From: an uncultured Clostridia bacterium
GTDB taxonomy: Bacteria; Bacillota; Clostridia; UMGS1810
Direction: 5' to 3'
Length of the DNA: 64,000 nucleotides
Assembly: GCA_934454585.1 (NCBI GenBank)
Contig: CAKSFP010000007.1
Location: 1-64,000, forward strand
The translations under genes and the position numbers were made by a program. Positions 36,610 through 45,419 of the stretch are shown here, one piece after another (within the stretch, counting starts at the first letter, position 1; each line of letters opens with the position of its first letter). A model generated the notes under the pieces. It saw only the letters and a program-made list of their open reading frames with translations, searched no databases and was not told the DNA's origin.

Positions 36610-37380
36610 TTAAATATATTTTTTCATGTGCCCCAGGGCGCTTTTTTCAAGTCTTGACACCTGTGCCTGACTTATGCCCAGCTCTTCCGATACTTCCATT
36701 TGTGTTCTGCCTTTGAAAAAACGCAGATTTAATATGTGCCGCTCCCTGCTGCCGAGTTTTTTTATTGCTTCTTTCAGGCTGATTTCTTCTATCCAGTTTT
36801 CATCGGTGTTTTTTTCGTCGCCCAGCTGATCCATTACAAATATTGCGTCCGTCCCGTCGTTATATACAGGCTCATACAGCGATATCGGGTCGGCAATAGC
36901 GTCAAGAGCAAATACGACATCTTCTTTTTCCACACCTATTTCCTTTGCAATATCGGCAACGGTGGGTTCTTTTTCGTTTTCTCTGGTGAGTTTTTCTTTT
37001 GCCATGAGTGCCTTGTAGGCAATGTCGCGCAGCGATCTGCTGACGCGTACCGAGTTGTTGTCCCTGAGGTAGCGGCGGATCTCGCCTATGATCATCGGAA
37101 CGGCATATGTGGAAAATTTTACCCCTTGGCTTGTATCGAAATTGTCGATGGATTTCATCAGTCCTATGCAGCCTACCTGGAACAGATCGTCCGCACATTC
37201 GCCGCGGTTATTGAACCGCTGAATGACGGAGAGCACAAGCCGCAGATTGCCGCGGACAAATTCTTCCCTGGCGGTTTTGTCACCTTTTTTTATCCTTTCA
37301 AAGAGTTTTTCTTTTTCCTCATTCGTCAGCACGGGCAGTTTAGATGTGTTTACGCCGCAGATTTCAACTTTGTTAATCAA
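36610..37380 (-). CDS. sigG: Sporulation sigma factor SigG (late forespore)
   Basis: This is about 256 residues, very close to B. subtilis SigG in length and motif order: NKVEICGVNTSKLPVL at the N-terminus, RFNNRGECADDLFQVGCIGL (region 2), KFSTYAVPMIIGEIRRYLRD, and region 4 with TQMEVSEELGISQAQVSRLE. The natural start is TTG 37380, 8 bases after GGGGGTG; the longer ATG 37443 would add 21 residues not found in SigG and falls in a repeat. In most spore formers sigG follows spoIIGA-sigE; here it stands alone, with repeats on both sides. It is the strongest evidence that the organism sporulates. Confidence 0.93.
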   Translation of the reverse strand: MINKVEICGVNTSKLPVLTNEEKEKLFERIKKGDKTAREEFVRGNLRLVLSVIQRFNNRGECADDLFQVGCIGLMKSIDNFDTSQGVKFSTYAVPMIIGEIRRYLRDNNSVRVSRSLRDIAYKALMAKEKLTRENEKEPTVADIAKEIGVEKEDVVFALDAIADPISLYEPVYNDGTDAIFVMDQLGDEKNTDENWIEEISLKEAIKKLGSRERHILNLRFFKGRTQMEVSEELGISQAQVSRLEKSALGHMKKYI

Positions 37381-37437
37381 GATAAAGACACCCCCGGATT
37401 TATTATGATGCTGTTCTTGCCCGACTGTTTTTTGCTT

Positions 37438-37467
37438 AGGCAATGTGTGTTCGAGTCTCCCTTGCCT
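37438..37467. repeat. 30-base repeat AGGCAA...TTGCCT, copy 1
   Basis: AGGCAAT, four variable bases, GTTCGAGTCTC, two variable bases and TTGCCT. The reverse complement of 53187-53216 has the same 30-base layout with 25 identical bases. Its last six bases are shared with the left end of the 278-bp element. It is 58 bases upstream of the sigG start. Confidence 0.6.
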
Positions 37468-37513
37468 AGGCGAAAGCGACGAATTCGAACTATCTTGTTA
37501 ATAGGCTCGTGTA

Positions 37514-37588
37514 AGTGTTTTTTATTCTTGCTCGCTCAAACAGGCAGTGCAGTGGCGCTGAACTCGCTCACTAAGAATAAAAAACACT
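37514..37588. repeat. Palindromic repeat, copy E (core type 1)
   Basis: Perfect 16-base arms (37514-37529 and 37573-37588; AGTGTTTTTTATTCTT) around a 43-base loop. The core lies at 37544-37566 on the same strand as copy C. One outer side reads CCCTCGCCTTACGC, matching the GGCGAGGG end of copies A-C. Confidence 0.85.
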
Positions 37589-37617
37589 CACCCTCGCCTT
37601 ACGCACAATTCTCATGA

Positions 37618-37698
37618 GGCTTGGAGCATATATTATATATTTGCAAAATCCATAGCCGTAGGGCGTGTTTTGCAAATATATAATATATGCTCCAAGCC
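37618..37698. repeat. Palindromic repeat, copy F (core type 2)
   Basis: Perfect 31-base arms (37618-37648 and 37668-37698) around a 19-base loop with ATCCATAGC and GGGCGTG. The same core, but entirely different arms, is found in copy B (11947-12013). Confidence 0.88.
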
Positions 37699-37894
37699 GA
37701 CTGCAAAAAAGTTCGGATTCGTCACCTGCGCCTAGGCAATAATCTGATTGGAATACCGTATCAAAAAAACAGTTGTGCTTGAATTTGTTTATATAAAAAT
37801 TATTCCCACTGTACAAATCTTTTATTCCATGCGTTTATTTTCGTGATAATCAATAAAAATAGCACCTTTTTGAAAAATACACTTGAAAAATGAT

Positions 37895-37958
37895 TGAAAA
37901 GAATATAAAATAGACAGTGTATGTTGTAAAATTAAATTTACATGAAAAGAATATAAAA
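37895..37958. repeat. Two exact 16-base direct repeats upstream of glmU
   Basis: TGAAAAGAATATAAAA occurs at 37895-37910 and again at 37943-37958, just before the glmU ribosome binding site. The first copy carries a possible -10 (TATAAA, 37904) with TTGAAA at 37883, but the 15-base spacing is short, so promoter assignment is tentative. Confidence 0.6.
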
Positions 37959-37972
37959 AGGGAGTGCTATAT

Positions 37973-39328
37973 TTGGAAGATTTTTCTGCTATTATTCTTG
38001 CGGCGGGAATGGGCACCAGAATGAAGTCCGACAAGATAAAGGTTCTTCACGAAATCTGCTCAAAACCGATTTTGCACTGGGTGTATGACGCGTGCGAAAA
38101 AGCCGGCTGCGGCAAAATCGTGACCGTTGTGGGTCATGACAGGGAAAATGTCGTGAAAACCATGGGAGAGGACAGGCTTTATGCCGTCCAGGAAAAATGC
38201 CTTGGTACAGGTCATGCCGTCATGATGACAAAAGATATCTTTGAAAACGAGAGCGGCACAGTGGTTGTCCTTAACGGTGACATACCGCTTATCCGCCCGG
38301 AGACAGTTCGCGCTGCGGTGGACTATCACAAGGCAAACGGTAACAGCGCCACGGTTATATCGGCTGTGCTCGACGATGCGGCGCAGTACGGACGCATCAT
38401 AAGAAATGACGACGGCAGTTTTCGCTGCATAAAAGAGTTTAAGGATGCAACCGAGGAGGAGAGGAAAGTTAAGGAGATCAACTCCGGTATGTATTGTTTC
38501 AACTGTTCAGACCTCCTTGAAGCGCTGTCTGCGGTGACAAATGACAACGCACAGGGTGAGTATTACCTCACTGACACATTGCAGATAATCAAAGACTCGG
38601 GAAAAAGAGCGGGCGTTTTTATCATGAGTGACAGCGATGAATTGCTCGGAGTCAACGACAGGGTGGAACTTGCGAATGCCGCAGCTGTCATGAGACGCAG
38701 AATAAACCGCGCATTCATGGAACAAGGCGTCACAATCACCGACCCTAAAAACACTTATATTGATGCTGATGTAAAAATCGCCCGCGATACGATAATTGAG
38801 CCGTCGTGCCACATTAAAAACGGCACTGTGATAGGTTCGCACTGTGTGATAGGTCCCAACACCACATTGGATAACTGCACTGTGGGCGATGCCACATCAG
38901 TTGTAAACTCCGTTGCATGTGACAGCAGCATAGGCAACGAGACGAATGTAGGTCCCTTTGCATACATAAGGCCAAACTCACGCATTGGCAACAGAATTAA
39001 AATCGGCGATTTTGTCGAAGTTAAGAACTCGACCATAGCTGACGGCACCAAGGTGGCGCACCTTACATATGTAGGTGACAGCGATGTGGGCGAGGGTGTA
39101 AATTTCGGCTGCGGCACCGTCACTGTTAATTACGACGGAGAGAAGAAGCATCGCACCATCATCGGCAACCATGTATTCATCGGATGCAACGCAAATCTTG
39201 TTGCACCGGTCAAGATAGACGATCATGCATTCATTGCAGCCGGCTCCACGATTACGGATGATGTGGAATCGGATGCACTTGCCATTGCAAGGGCAAGACA
39301 GGTAGTGAAATCAGGCTGGAATAAATAA
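37973..39328 (+). CDS. glmU: Bifunctional UDP-N-acetylglucosamine pyrophosphorylase / glucosamine-1-phosphate N-acetyltransferase
   Basis: This is about 451 residues and makes UDP-GlcNAc, the precursor for peptidoglycan and teichoic polymers. The N-terminal uridylyltransferase has AIILAAGMGTRMKS and then KVLHEI; the C-terminal left-handed beta-helix shows hexapeptide repeats (IGSHCVIGPNTTLDNCTVGD and on) and the acetyltransferase segment VNYDGEKKHRTIIGNHVFIG. TTG 37973 is 8 bases after GGGAG; the GTG at 37964 is part of that site. It is first in the conserved glmU-prs-pth-mfd order. Confidence 0.97.
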   Translation: MEDFSAIILAAGMGTRMKSDKIKVLHEICSKPILHWVYDACEKAGCGKIVTVVGHDRENVVKTMGEDRLYAVQEKCLGTGHAVMMTKDIFENESGTVVVLNGDIPLIRPETVRAAVDYHKANGNSATVISAVLDDAAQYGRIIRNDDGSFRCIKEFKDATEEERKVKEINSGMYCFNCSDLLEALSAVTNDNAQGEYYLTDTLQIIKDSGKRAGVFIMSDSDELLGVNDRVELANAAAVMRRRINRAFMEQGVTITDPKNTYIDADVKIARDTIIEPSCHIKNGTVIGSHCVIGPNTTLDNCTVGDATSVVNSVACDSSIGNETNVGPFAYIRPNSRIGNRIKIGDFVEVKNSTIADGTKVAHLTYVGDSDVGEGVNFGCGTVTVNYDGEKKHRTIIGNHVFIGCNANLVAPVKIDDHAFIAAGSTITDDVESDALAIARARQVVKSGWNK

Positions 39329-39345
39329 ACTGGAGGAATAATAAA

Positions 39346-40302
39346 ATGATAACACACGGCAACAACATTAAAATCTTTACCGGCAACTCTAACCCGAGCT
39401 TTGCTCATGCGGTTGCGGATCAATTGCACACTGTAGTGGGCGACTCGGAAGTTGGCAAGTTCTCCGACGGAGAAATTTTTGTCAATATCAACGAGACCGT
39501 TCGTGGCGCAGATGTATTCGTAGTGCAGTCCACCTGCTCACCGGTAAACGATAACCTCATGGAATTGCTCATAATGATAGACGCTTTCAAGAGGGCATCA
39601 GCAGGAAGAATCACGGCTGTTATACCTTATTTTGGCTATGCACGACAGGAGAGAAAGGCCAAGGCGAGAGATCCGATTTCGGCAAAACTCTGCGCAGACA
39701 TTATTACCACGGCCGGTGCCGACAGAGTGCTCACAATGGATCTTCATGCAGCACAGATTCAGGGATTTTTCGACATTCCGGTTGACCACCTACTTGGTGC
39801 TCCGCTGCTTGCAAACTACTACAAGGAGAAATTCGAGGGCAAGGAGTCTGATCTTGTTGTTGTATCGCCCGACTTGGGCTCGGTAACCAGAGCAAGGAAA
39901 TTTGCAAGCAAGATCGATGTGCCGATTGCCATTGTGGATAAGAGACGCCCAAAAGCGAATGTATCTGAAGTTATGAACATCATCGGTGAGATAAAAGATA
40001 AAAATGTTATCCTTGTTGACGATATGATAGACACCGCCGGAACAATTGTAAACGGCGCAAAGGCACTCAAAGAGCGCGGTGCAAAAAGCGTATATGCTTG
40101 CTGCTCCCATGCGGTTCTTTCCGGTCCGGCCATCGAGAGAATACAGAATTCGTGTATAGAGGAGCTGCTTGTACTTGACACCGTCCCGCTCACACCCGAA
40201 AAGCAGATAGACAAGATAAAAGTCCTCTCGGTTGCTCCGATTTTTGCCGAGGCAATAGACAGAATCTATGAGGATGTGTCTGTAAGTCCTCTGTTCAACT
40301 GA
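39346..40302 (+). CDS. prs: Ribose-phosphate pyrophosphokinase
   Basis: This 318-residue enzyme makes PRPP from ribose-5-phosphate and ATP for purine, pyrimidine, histidine and NAD synthesis. FSDGEIFVNINETVRG, ARQERKAKARDPISAK and the PRPP-binding loop NVILVDDMIDTAGTI are present. It starts 17 bases after glmU with a GGAGG site. Confidence 0.98.
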   Translation: MITHGNNIKIFTGNSNPSFAHAVADQLHTVVGDSEVGKFSDGEIFVNINETVRGADVFVVQSTCSPVNDNLMELLIMIDAFKRASAGRITAVIPYFGYARQERKAKARDPISAKLCADIITTAGADRVLTMDLHAAQIQGFFDIPVDHLLGAPLLANYYKEKFEGKESDLVVVSPDLGSVTRARKFASKIDVPIAIVDKRRPKANVSEVMNIIGEIKDKNVILVDDMIDTAGTIVNGAKALKERGAKSVYACCSHAVLSGPAIERIQNSCIEELLVLDTVPLTPEKQIDKIKVLSVAPIFAEAIDRIYEDVSVSPLFN

Positions 40303-40319
40303 GAAAGGAAATTCAAGCC

Positions 40320-40889
40320 ATGTATCTTATAGCAGGATTAGGGAATCCTGAAAAGAAATATGACCTCACACGGCATAATGTCGGGTTCGATATGCTCGAC
40401 ATCTTCGCCGCGCGTGAGGGTATAAAGCTGAATAAGCTCAAGTTCAGGGCAGTGTACGGCGAGGGAAATATAGATGGCGAAAAAGTCATCCTTGCCAAGC
40501 CGCAGACATATATGAACAATAGCGGCGAGAGTGTGATGGAGATTGCGTCTTTCTACAAGATTCCTCATGACAACATCATAGTGCTCTGTGATGACATAAA
40601 CTTCGACCCGGGCAAAATCCGCATCCGTCCGAAAGGCAGTGACGGCGGACACAATGGTCTTAAGTCAATAATCTATCATCTGAACGGAGATGATTTTGTC
40701 AGGGTTAGAATTGGTGTGGGTGCAAAGCCGAACCCGGATTATGACCTTGCAGCCCATGTGCTCGGGCGTTTCTCCAAGGACGACCTTGCACAACTGGACA
40801 AGGCAGCGGACAATGTCTGCGGTGCGATTCGCTCGATTATTGAACACGGTGACTGCACACAAGCCATGAACAAGTATAACGGAAAGTGA
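40320..40889 (+). CDS. pth: Peptidyl-tRNA hydrolase
   Basis: This 189-residue enzyme recycles peptidyl-tRNA released from stalled ribosomes. The motif GLGNPEKKYDLTRHNVGFD near the N-terminus contains the catalytic histidine, and KPQTYMNNSGESV and LCDDINFDPGKIRIR follow. Its position between prs and mfd matches the spoVC locus of B. subtilis, although a ctc/rplY gene between prs and pth is missing here. Confidence 0.97.
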   Translation: MYLIAGLGNPEKKYDLTRHNVGFDMLDIFAAREGIKLNKLKFRAVYGEGNIDGEKVILAKPQTYMNNSGESVMEIASFYKIPHDNIIVLCDDINFDPGKIRIRPKGSDGGHNGLKSIIYHLNGDDFVRVRIGVGAKPNPDYDLAAHVLGRFSKDDLAQLDKAADNVCGAIRSIIEHGDCTQAMNKYNGK

Positions 40890-40894
40890 TTGTT

Positions 40895-43800
40895 ATGTTT
40901 TATTCGAAAATTTTGTCCGATCTGCCGGAGTATCGACTCATTGCCGAACACCTGAACGATATGGAGGGCGCGGTGCATGTGTATGGTGTCTCCGACAGTC
41001 GGAAAAGTCACTTGATATATTCGCTATGTGAACAATCGGGCATCGAGAGGTGTCTGATTGTTGCATCTGACGAAACAGAAGCGGGAAGGATAAAGAATGA
41101 TTTATCGTTCTTTTTTTGTGATGAAATCTTTTACTTTCCATCAAAGGAATATATTTTTTATGATGTGGATGCGGCGAACAGGGATGAGGAGTACAAACGA
41201 CTGCGTACTCTTGCGCATCTCGACAGCGCACGCGTGGTTGTCACCACGGCAAAGGCTCTTTTGCAATACACTGTACCGAAAAATGTGTTTAATAAATATT
41301 GCCGTACCTTGTCTGTCGGTGACATTATCGAAGCGGATAAGTTTTGCGCATCTCTTGCCGAGATCGGATACAAACGCGTGTCTGCGGTCGAGGGCATGGG
41401 TCAGTTTGCCAGGCGAGGATCTATAATAGATGTGTTTACACCGGTGTATGACGATCCGCTCAGAATAGAACTTTTTGACGATGAGGTGGACTCTCTGCGC
41501 CTTTTTGACGCACAGACGCAAATGTCGCTCAAAAATATCGATTCGTGCCGTATGTGCCCTGCAAGAGAGCTTATCTATGACTCCGACGGCGCAGCGGAAC
41601 TTGAAAAGAGAATAAAAGCGCTAAATAATCTTAACCTTAACTCCGATGCGGAGAAAATCTCTCAACAACACTACATTGCGTCCGGAGACAAATATATGCC
41701 GTTTGTGTACGGAGAGATAACATCGTTTGTTGATTTGTACAATGCCGGAATGACCGTGTATGACGAACCGGGTACCCTCAGCGAGGGTGCAAAGGCTTTT
41801 TGCGAGGAACAGAACGAGATTATTGCGACAATGCTCGAAAAAGGCCTGTTTCCAAAGACAAAGCGTGAGTATATGTTAACATATTCACAACTTACGGACA
41901 GGGTGGATAAAAGGAGCCTTATCAGTATAAGCTCTCTCTCATATTCTACGCCCGATTTCCGCCCGAAAGAGATTGTCGGCCTGAGTGCGAAAACCATGCA
42001 GAACTACAGCGGAAACTTAGGCTTTTTATGTGACGACATAGAATATTGGAAAAAAGCGGACTACCGCATAATCATAGTCGCCGGCTCGAAAAATGCGGCG
42101 CAGTCGCTGTGCACCTCTCTTGCCGAGCATGACATAGAGGCGGCGATAATTACGGATTACGAAAATCTTCCGCCGCTCGGCACTGTGAGCATAGCCGAGG
42201 GTAATCTTACAAAAGGATTTGAATATCCGTCTGCAAAGACTGCTGTCATCAGCGAAACGGATATATACACTCACAGAAAAAAACACACGAGGGAAAAAAA
42301 GGTTGATGCGAAAAACCGAATAAAGAGCTTTGACGAGCTGAACAAGGGTGACTTTGTGGTGCATAATGTACACGGCATAGGTCAGTATGTGGGTCTGGAG
42401 CAGATAAAGAGTGACGGCGTGGTTAAGGATTTCCTCAAAATCCGCTACAAGGGCACTGATGTGCTCTATGTCCCGGCAAATCAGCTTGACGCTATTCACA
42501 AATATATCGGTGCGTCCGAGGGCAGCACTGTTGCGCTCAACAGTCTGAACGGCGGCAAGTGGCAAAAGACCGTCACCAAGGTTAAACAGAGCGTTGAGAA
42601 AATGGCGGAAAACCTCATTCGCCTGTATGCCGCGCGGCAGAATGTTCAAGGTCATGTGTTTGAGCCGGACACTGAGTGGCAAAAGGAATTTGAAGATGAT
42701 TTCAGCTATGACGAAACTCCTGATCAGTTGCGCTGCATAGAGGAAGTTAAGTCGGATATGGAACACGGCAAGTGTATGGACAGACTGCTGTGCGGAGATG
42801 TCGGATACGGCAAGACAGAAGTTGCTTTGCGTGCCGCATTCAAGTGTGTTATGGGTGGAATGCAGGTAGCGTATCTTGTGCCGACTACCCTACTTGCACA
42901 GCAACACTACAACACATTTTCTGCACGAATGAAGGATTATGGGGTCAATGTGGAACTGCTATGCCGATTTCGCTCGAAAAAAGAGCAGGCAGTTACCGTT
43001 GAGAGGCTCAAGCAAGGTAAGGCGGATGTCGTCATAGGCACTCACAGACTGGTTTCAAAGGATATCGGGTTTAAGAACCTCGGACTGCTCATAATAGATG
43101 AAGAACAGCGTTTCGGGGTGGGCCACAAAGAGAAACTCAAGGAGATGAAGGAGAGTGTGGATGTGCTCACACTAAGCGCGACTCCCATACCGCGCACGCT
43201 CAACATGGCTATGGTGGGAATACGCGACCTGAGCGTTATCGCATCTCCGCCGCAGGACAGATATCCGGTGCAGACATTTGTTATGGAACGCAATGGTGAT
43301 GTGATAAAAAACGCAATTGAACGCGAGATAGCGCGCGGCGGTCAGGTGTATTATCTGAGCAACCGTGTAGACAACATAGAACGCAAGGCGGCAATGTTGC
43401 GTGTGCTTGTGCCGGACGCTGTGATAGATGTCGCCCACGGGCAGATGAGCGAGAGAGAACTTGAGAACAAGATACTTGACATGATGAACGGCGATACAGA
43501 CATTCTTGTGTGCACAACAATTATAGAGACCGGAATAGACATTCCCAATGTTAATACCATGATTATAGATGATGCCGACAGGCTCGGCTTGTCGCAACTC
43601 TATCAGCTGCGCGGCAGAGTGGGACGATCCAACAGACTTGCCTATGCTTATCTTATGTATGACGGAGGTAAGGTGCTTGACGAGATTGCACGCAAGAGAC
43701 TATCCGCAATAAAGGAATTTACGGAGTTCGGCTCGGGTTTCCGCATTGCCATGCGTGATCTTGAAATCCGCGGCGCCGGAAATCTGCTCGGCAAAGAGCA

Positions 43801-44347
43801 GCATGGCAACATGAATCTTGTCGGCTATGATATGTATTGCGCTCTGCTCGGCGAGGCTGTGGCTCGCCTAAAGGGCGAGGATATCAAAGAGTCTGCCGAA
43901 ACAACAGTCGACTTAAAGGTTGATGTGCACATTCCGCAAAGCTATATCAATGAGGAACAGCTGCGCTTTGAGTTCTATAAAAAGGCATCGGATATCTGCT
44001 GTGAGGAGGATTATCTTAATCTGCAATCCGAACTGACAGACAGATTCGGCGATATGCCGCGCAGTGTTGAGAATCTCATAGAATGTATGTACATCAAGTC
44101 GCTTGCGCAAAGGCTCAACATATCGTCCGTTGTTCGCAGCGATAAGGACATTCTTATGACGATAGACGGAGAATTCAGCACCAAGGCAATTATAGACATC
44201 ATGGATGACTATAAGGGAAAAATTATGTTTTCTTCCGGTGAAAAATCGTATATAAGCTATAAATATGACGAAAAGTTTTTGTCTAATATTAAAATTATAT
44301 TACAAAAGCTTATAAAGATAACACAAGAGAGCAATATGCAGTTATAA
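40895..44347 (+). CDS. mfd: Transcription-repair coupling factor
   Basis: This is about 1,150 residues. It removes RNA polymerase stalled at DNA lesions and recruits UvrA. In order: UvrB-like N-terminal region with GMGQFARRGSIIDVFTP; the polymerase-interacting domain (NKGDFVVHNVHGIGQYVGLE, about residue 482); RecG-like helicase motifs, including Walker A GDVGYGKTEVALRA (about 634) and DEEQRFGV; then LRGRVGRSNRLAYAY and the C-terminal TRCF domain. ATG 40895 has GGAAAG upstream; the in-frame GTG at 40886 overlaps the pth stop and is also possible. Confidence 0.96.
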   Translation: MFYSKILSDLPEYRLIAEHLNDMEGAVHVYGVSDSRKSHLIYSLCEQSGIERCLIVASDETEAGRIKNDLSFFFCDEIFYFPSKEYIFYDVDAANRDEEYKRLRTLAHLDSARVVVTTAKALLQYTVPKNVFNKYCRTLSVGDIIEADKFCASLAEIGYKRVSAVEGMGQFARRGSIIDVFTPVYDDPLRIELFDDEVDSLRLFDAQTQMSLKNIDSCRMCPARELIYDSDGAAELEKRIKALNNLNLNSDAEKISQQHYIASGDKYMPFVYGEITSFVDLYNAGMTVYDEPGTLSEGAKAFCEEQNEIIATMLEKGLFPKTKREYMLTYSQLTDRVDKRSLISISSLSYSTPDFRPKEIVGLSAKTMQNYSGNLGFLCDDIEYWKKADYRIIIVAGSKNAAQSLCTSLAEHDIEAAIITDYENLPPLGTVSIAEGNLTKGFEYPSAKTAVISETDIYTHRKKHTREKKVDAKNRIKSFDELNKGDFVVHNVHGIGQYVGLEQIKSDGVVKDFLKIRYKGTDVLYVPANQLDAIHKYIGASEGSTVALNSLNGGKWQKTVTKVKQSVEKMAENLIRLYAARQNVQGHVFEPDTEWQKEFEDDFSYDETPDQLRCIEEVKSDMEHGKCMDRLLCGDVGYGKTEVALRAAFKCVMGGMQVAYLVPTTLLAQQHYNTFSARMKDYGVNVELLCRFRSKKEQAVTVERLKQGKADVVIGTHRLVSKDIGFKNLGLLIIDEEQRFGVGHKEKLKEMKESVDVLTLSATPIPRTLNMAMVGIRDLSVIASPPQDRYPVQTFVMERNGDVIKNAIEREIARGGQVYYLSNRVDNIERKAAMLRVLVPDAVIDVAHGQMSERELENKILDMMNGDTDILVCTTIIETGIDIPNVNTMIIDDADRLGLSQLYQLRGRVGRSNRLAYAYLMYDGGKVLDEIARKRLSAIKEFTEFGSGFRIAMRDLEIRGAGNLLGKEQHGNMNLVGYDMYCALLGEAVARLKGEDIKESAETTVDLKVDVHIPQSYINEEQLRFEFYKKASDICCEEDYLNLQSELTDRFGDMPRSVENLIECMYIKSLAQRLNISSVVRSDKDILMTIDGEFSTKAIIDIMDDYKGKIMFSSGEKSYISYKYDEKFLSNIKIILQKLIKITQESNMQL

Positions 44348-44384
44348 TTGTTGTAACGATTAAAACTTACGAAAGGATGATATT

Positions 44385-45413
44385 ATGAAGAAATTTGGCA
44401 AAATGCTTGCCGTCATGACGGCCGTTGTTATGACAGCCGGCGTTCTCACATCGTGCGTTATCAAGAACACCAACCCGGCAGTCAGGGTCGGCGACACGGA
44501 TATGCCGGCGGACGAGTTCGCATATTATGTGTATATACAAAAATCACAGTCATTGCAAGAGGCAGGCGTGAGCACATCGGACGAAAGCGCGGCAAAGGCG
44601 TATTGGAACGAGAAAACCGATGGCAAAAAGAACATCGACATAGCTGTGGACAAGGCAGTTGACGAGGCGGCAAAACTGCTCGTGCGCTACAACAAGGCTT
44701 TGGAGATGGGCGTTGAGTTTACAGCCGATGACGAAAGCCAGCTTGCAAGTCAGATAGAGAGCATGAAGCAACAGGCGGGCGGCGAGGCGGCTTATCAGAA
44801 TCAGCTCAAATCACTCGGCACAACGCCGACTGCGTTTGAGAGCCTCTACAAGAAAAACATGATCGTGAACAAGTTGACGGACAAACTTGCAGAGGACGGC
44901 ACCATAGCGGTTACTGATGACGAAGTCAAGGATTACATTAAAAACAATTATATAAAGGCTGAGCACATACTTTTCCTCACTCAGGATTCCAACACGGGTG
45001 AGGCGTTTGACGATGAGACAATTGCACAGAAAAAGCAGACCGCGGAGGACACCCTCACCAAGATTAAAAACGGTGCAAATTTTGAGGAACTCATGAATGA
45101 ATTGAGCGAGGACACGGGGCTTGCTTCATATCCCGACGGATACGAGTTTACCAAGGGACAGATGGTTCCTCAGTTTGAGGAGGCTGCTTTTGCTCTGGGT
45201 GAGAACGAGGTAAGCGGTATTGTGGAGACTTCATATGGATATCACATCATCAAGAGACTTCCGTTTGAGATAACGGACGAGAAAATAAATGAGTATAAGG
45301 ACGATGCAAAGCAGGCTTGTCAGTCTGAAAAGCTTGACAAACTCACCGATGAGTGGAAGGCTCAGACAGAGGTAAAAAGCTTTAAGTCCATACTGAAAAC
45401 ATTCAAAAAATAA
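44385..45413 (+). CDS. Parvulin-type peptidyl-prolyl isomerase lipoprotein (PrsA-like)
   Basis: This is a 342-residue lipoprotein with lipobox GVLTSC (Cys24), so it is anchored outside the membrane by Lgt and Lsp. A SurA-like N-terminal helical part (about 40-180) precedes a parvulin domain (about 192-300) with KAEHILFLTQ and SYGYHIIKRL. In Firmicutes PrsA-type proteins fold exported proteins; this fits the many secreted products encoded in the window. It follows mfd by 37 bases and is ended by a strong terminator. Confidence 0.93.
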   Translation: MKKFGKMLAVMTAVVMTAGVLTSCVIKNTNPAVRVGDTDMPADEFAYYVYIQKSQSLQEAGVSTSDESAAKAYWNEKTDGKKNIDIAVDKAVDEAAKLLVRYNKALEMGVEFTADDESQLASQIESMKQQAGGEAAYQNQLKSLGTTPTAFESLYKKNMIVNKLTDKLAEDGTIAVTDDEVKDYIKNNYIKAEHILFLTQDSNTGEAFDDETIAQKKQTAEDTLTKIKNGANFEELMNELSEDTGLASYPDGYEFTKGQMVPQFEEAAFALGENEVSGIVETSYGYHIIKRLPFEITDEKINEYKDDAKQACQSEKLDKLTDEWKAQTEVKSFKSILKTFKK

Positions 45414-45419
45414 TCAGAA

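Larger units (their letters stand above)
37462..37739. mobile_element. 278-bp MITE-like element with 29-base terminal inverted repeats
   Basis: The left end (37462-37490, TTGCCTAGGCG then GACGAAT and CGAAC) and the complement of the right end (37711-37739) match at 25 of 29 positions with no gaps. No coding sequence lies inside; instead two strong hairpins, copies E and F, fill the element. It occupies the interval between sigG and the divergent glmU gene. Target-site duplications were not evident. The remaining 230 bases to glmU are AT-rich, with the direct repeats noted separately. Confidence 0.75.

Noticed and set aside
37440..37475. Possible tRNA 3' end (GTTCGAGTC resembles a T-loop)
   Set aside because: The flanking bases do not form a T-stem or acceptor stem, and no anticodon arm is present upstream; the sequence is better explained as a repeat also found at 53.2 kb.
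36736..37617. 293-codon plus-strand frame opposite sigG
   Set aside because: It is antisense to conserved sigma factor regions and runs into the MITE-like element.
9501..37698. Hairpin repeats as a CRISPR array
   Set aside because: Copies are kilobases apart, palindromic with variable arms, and there are no regular spacers or cas genes.
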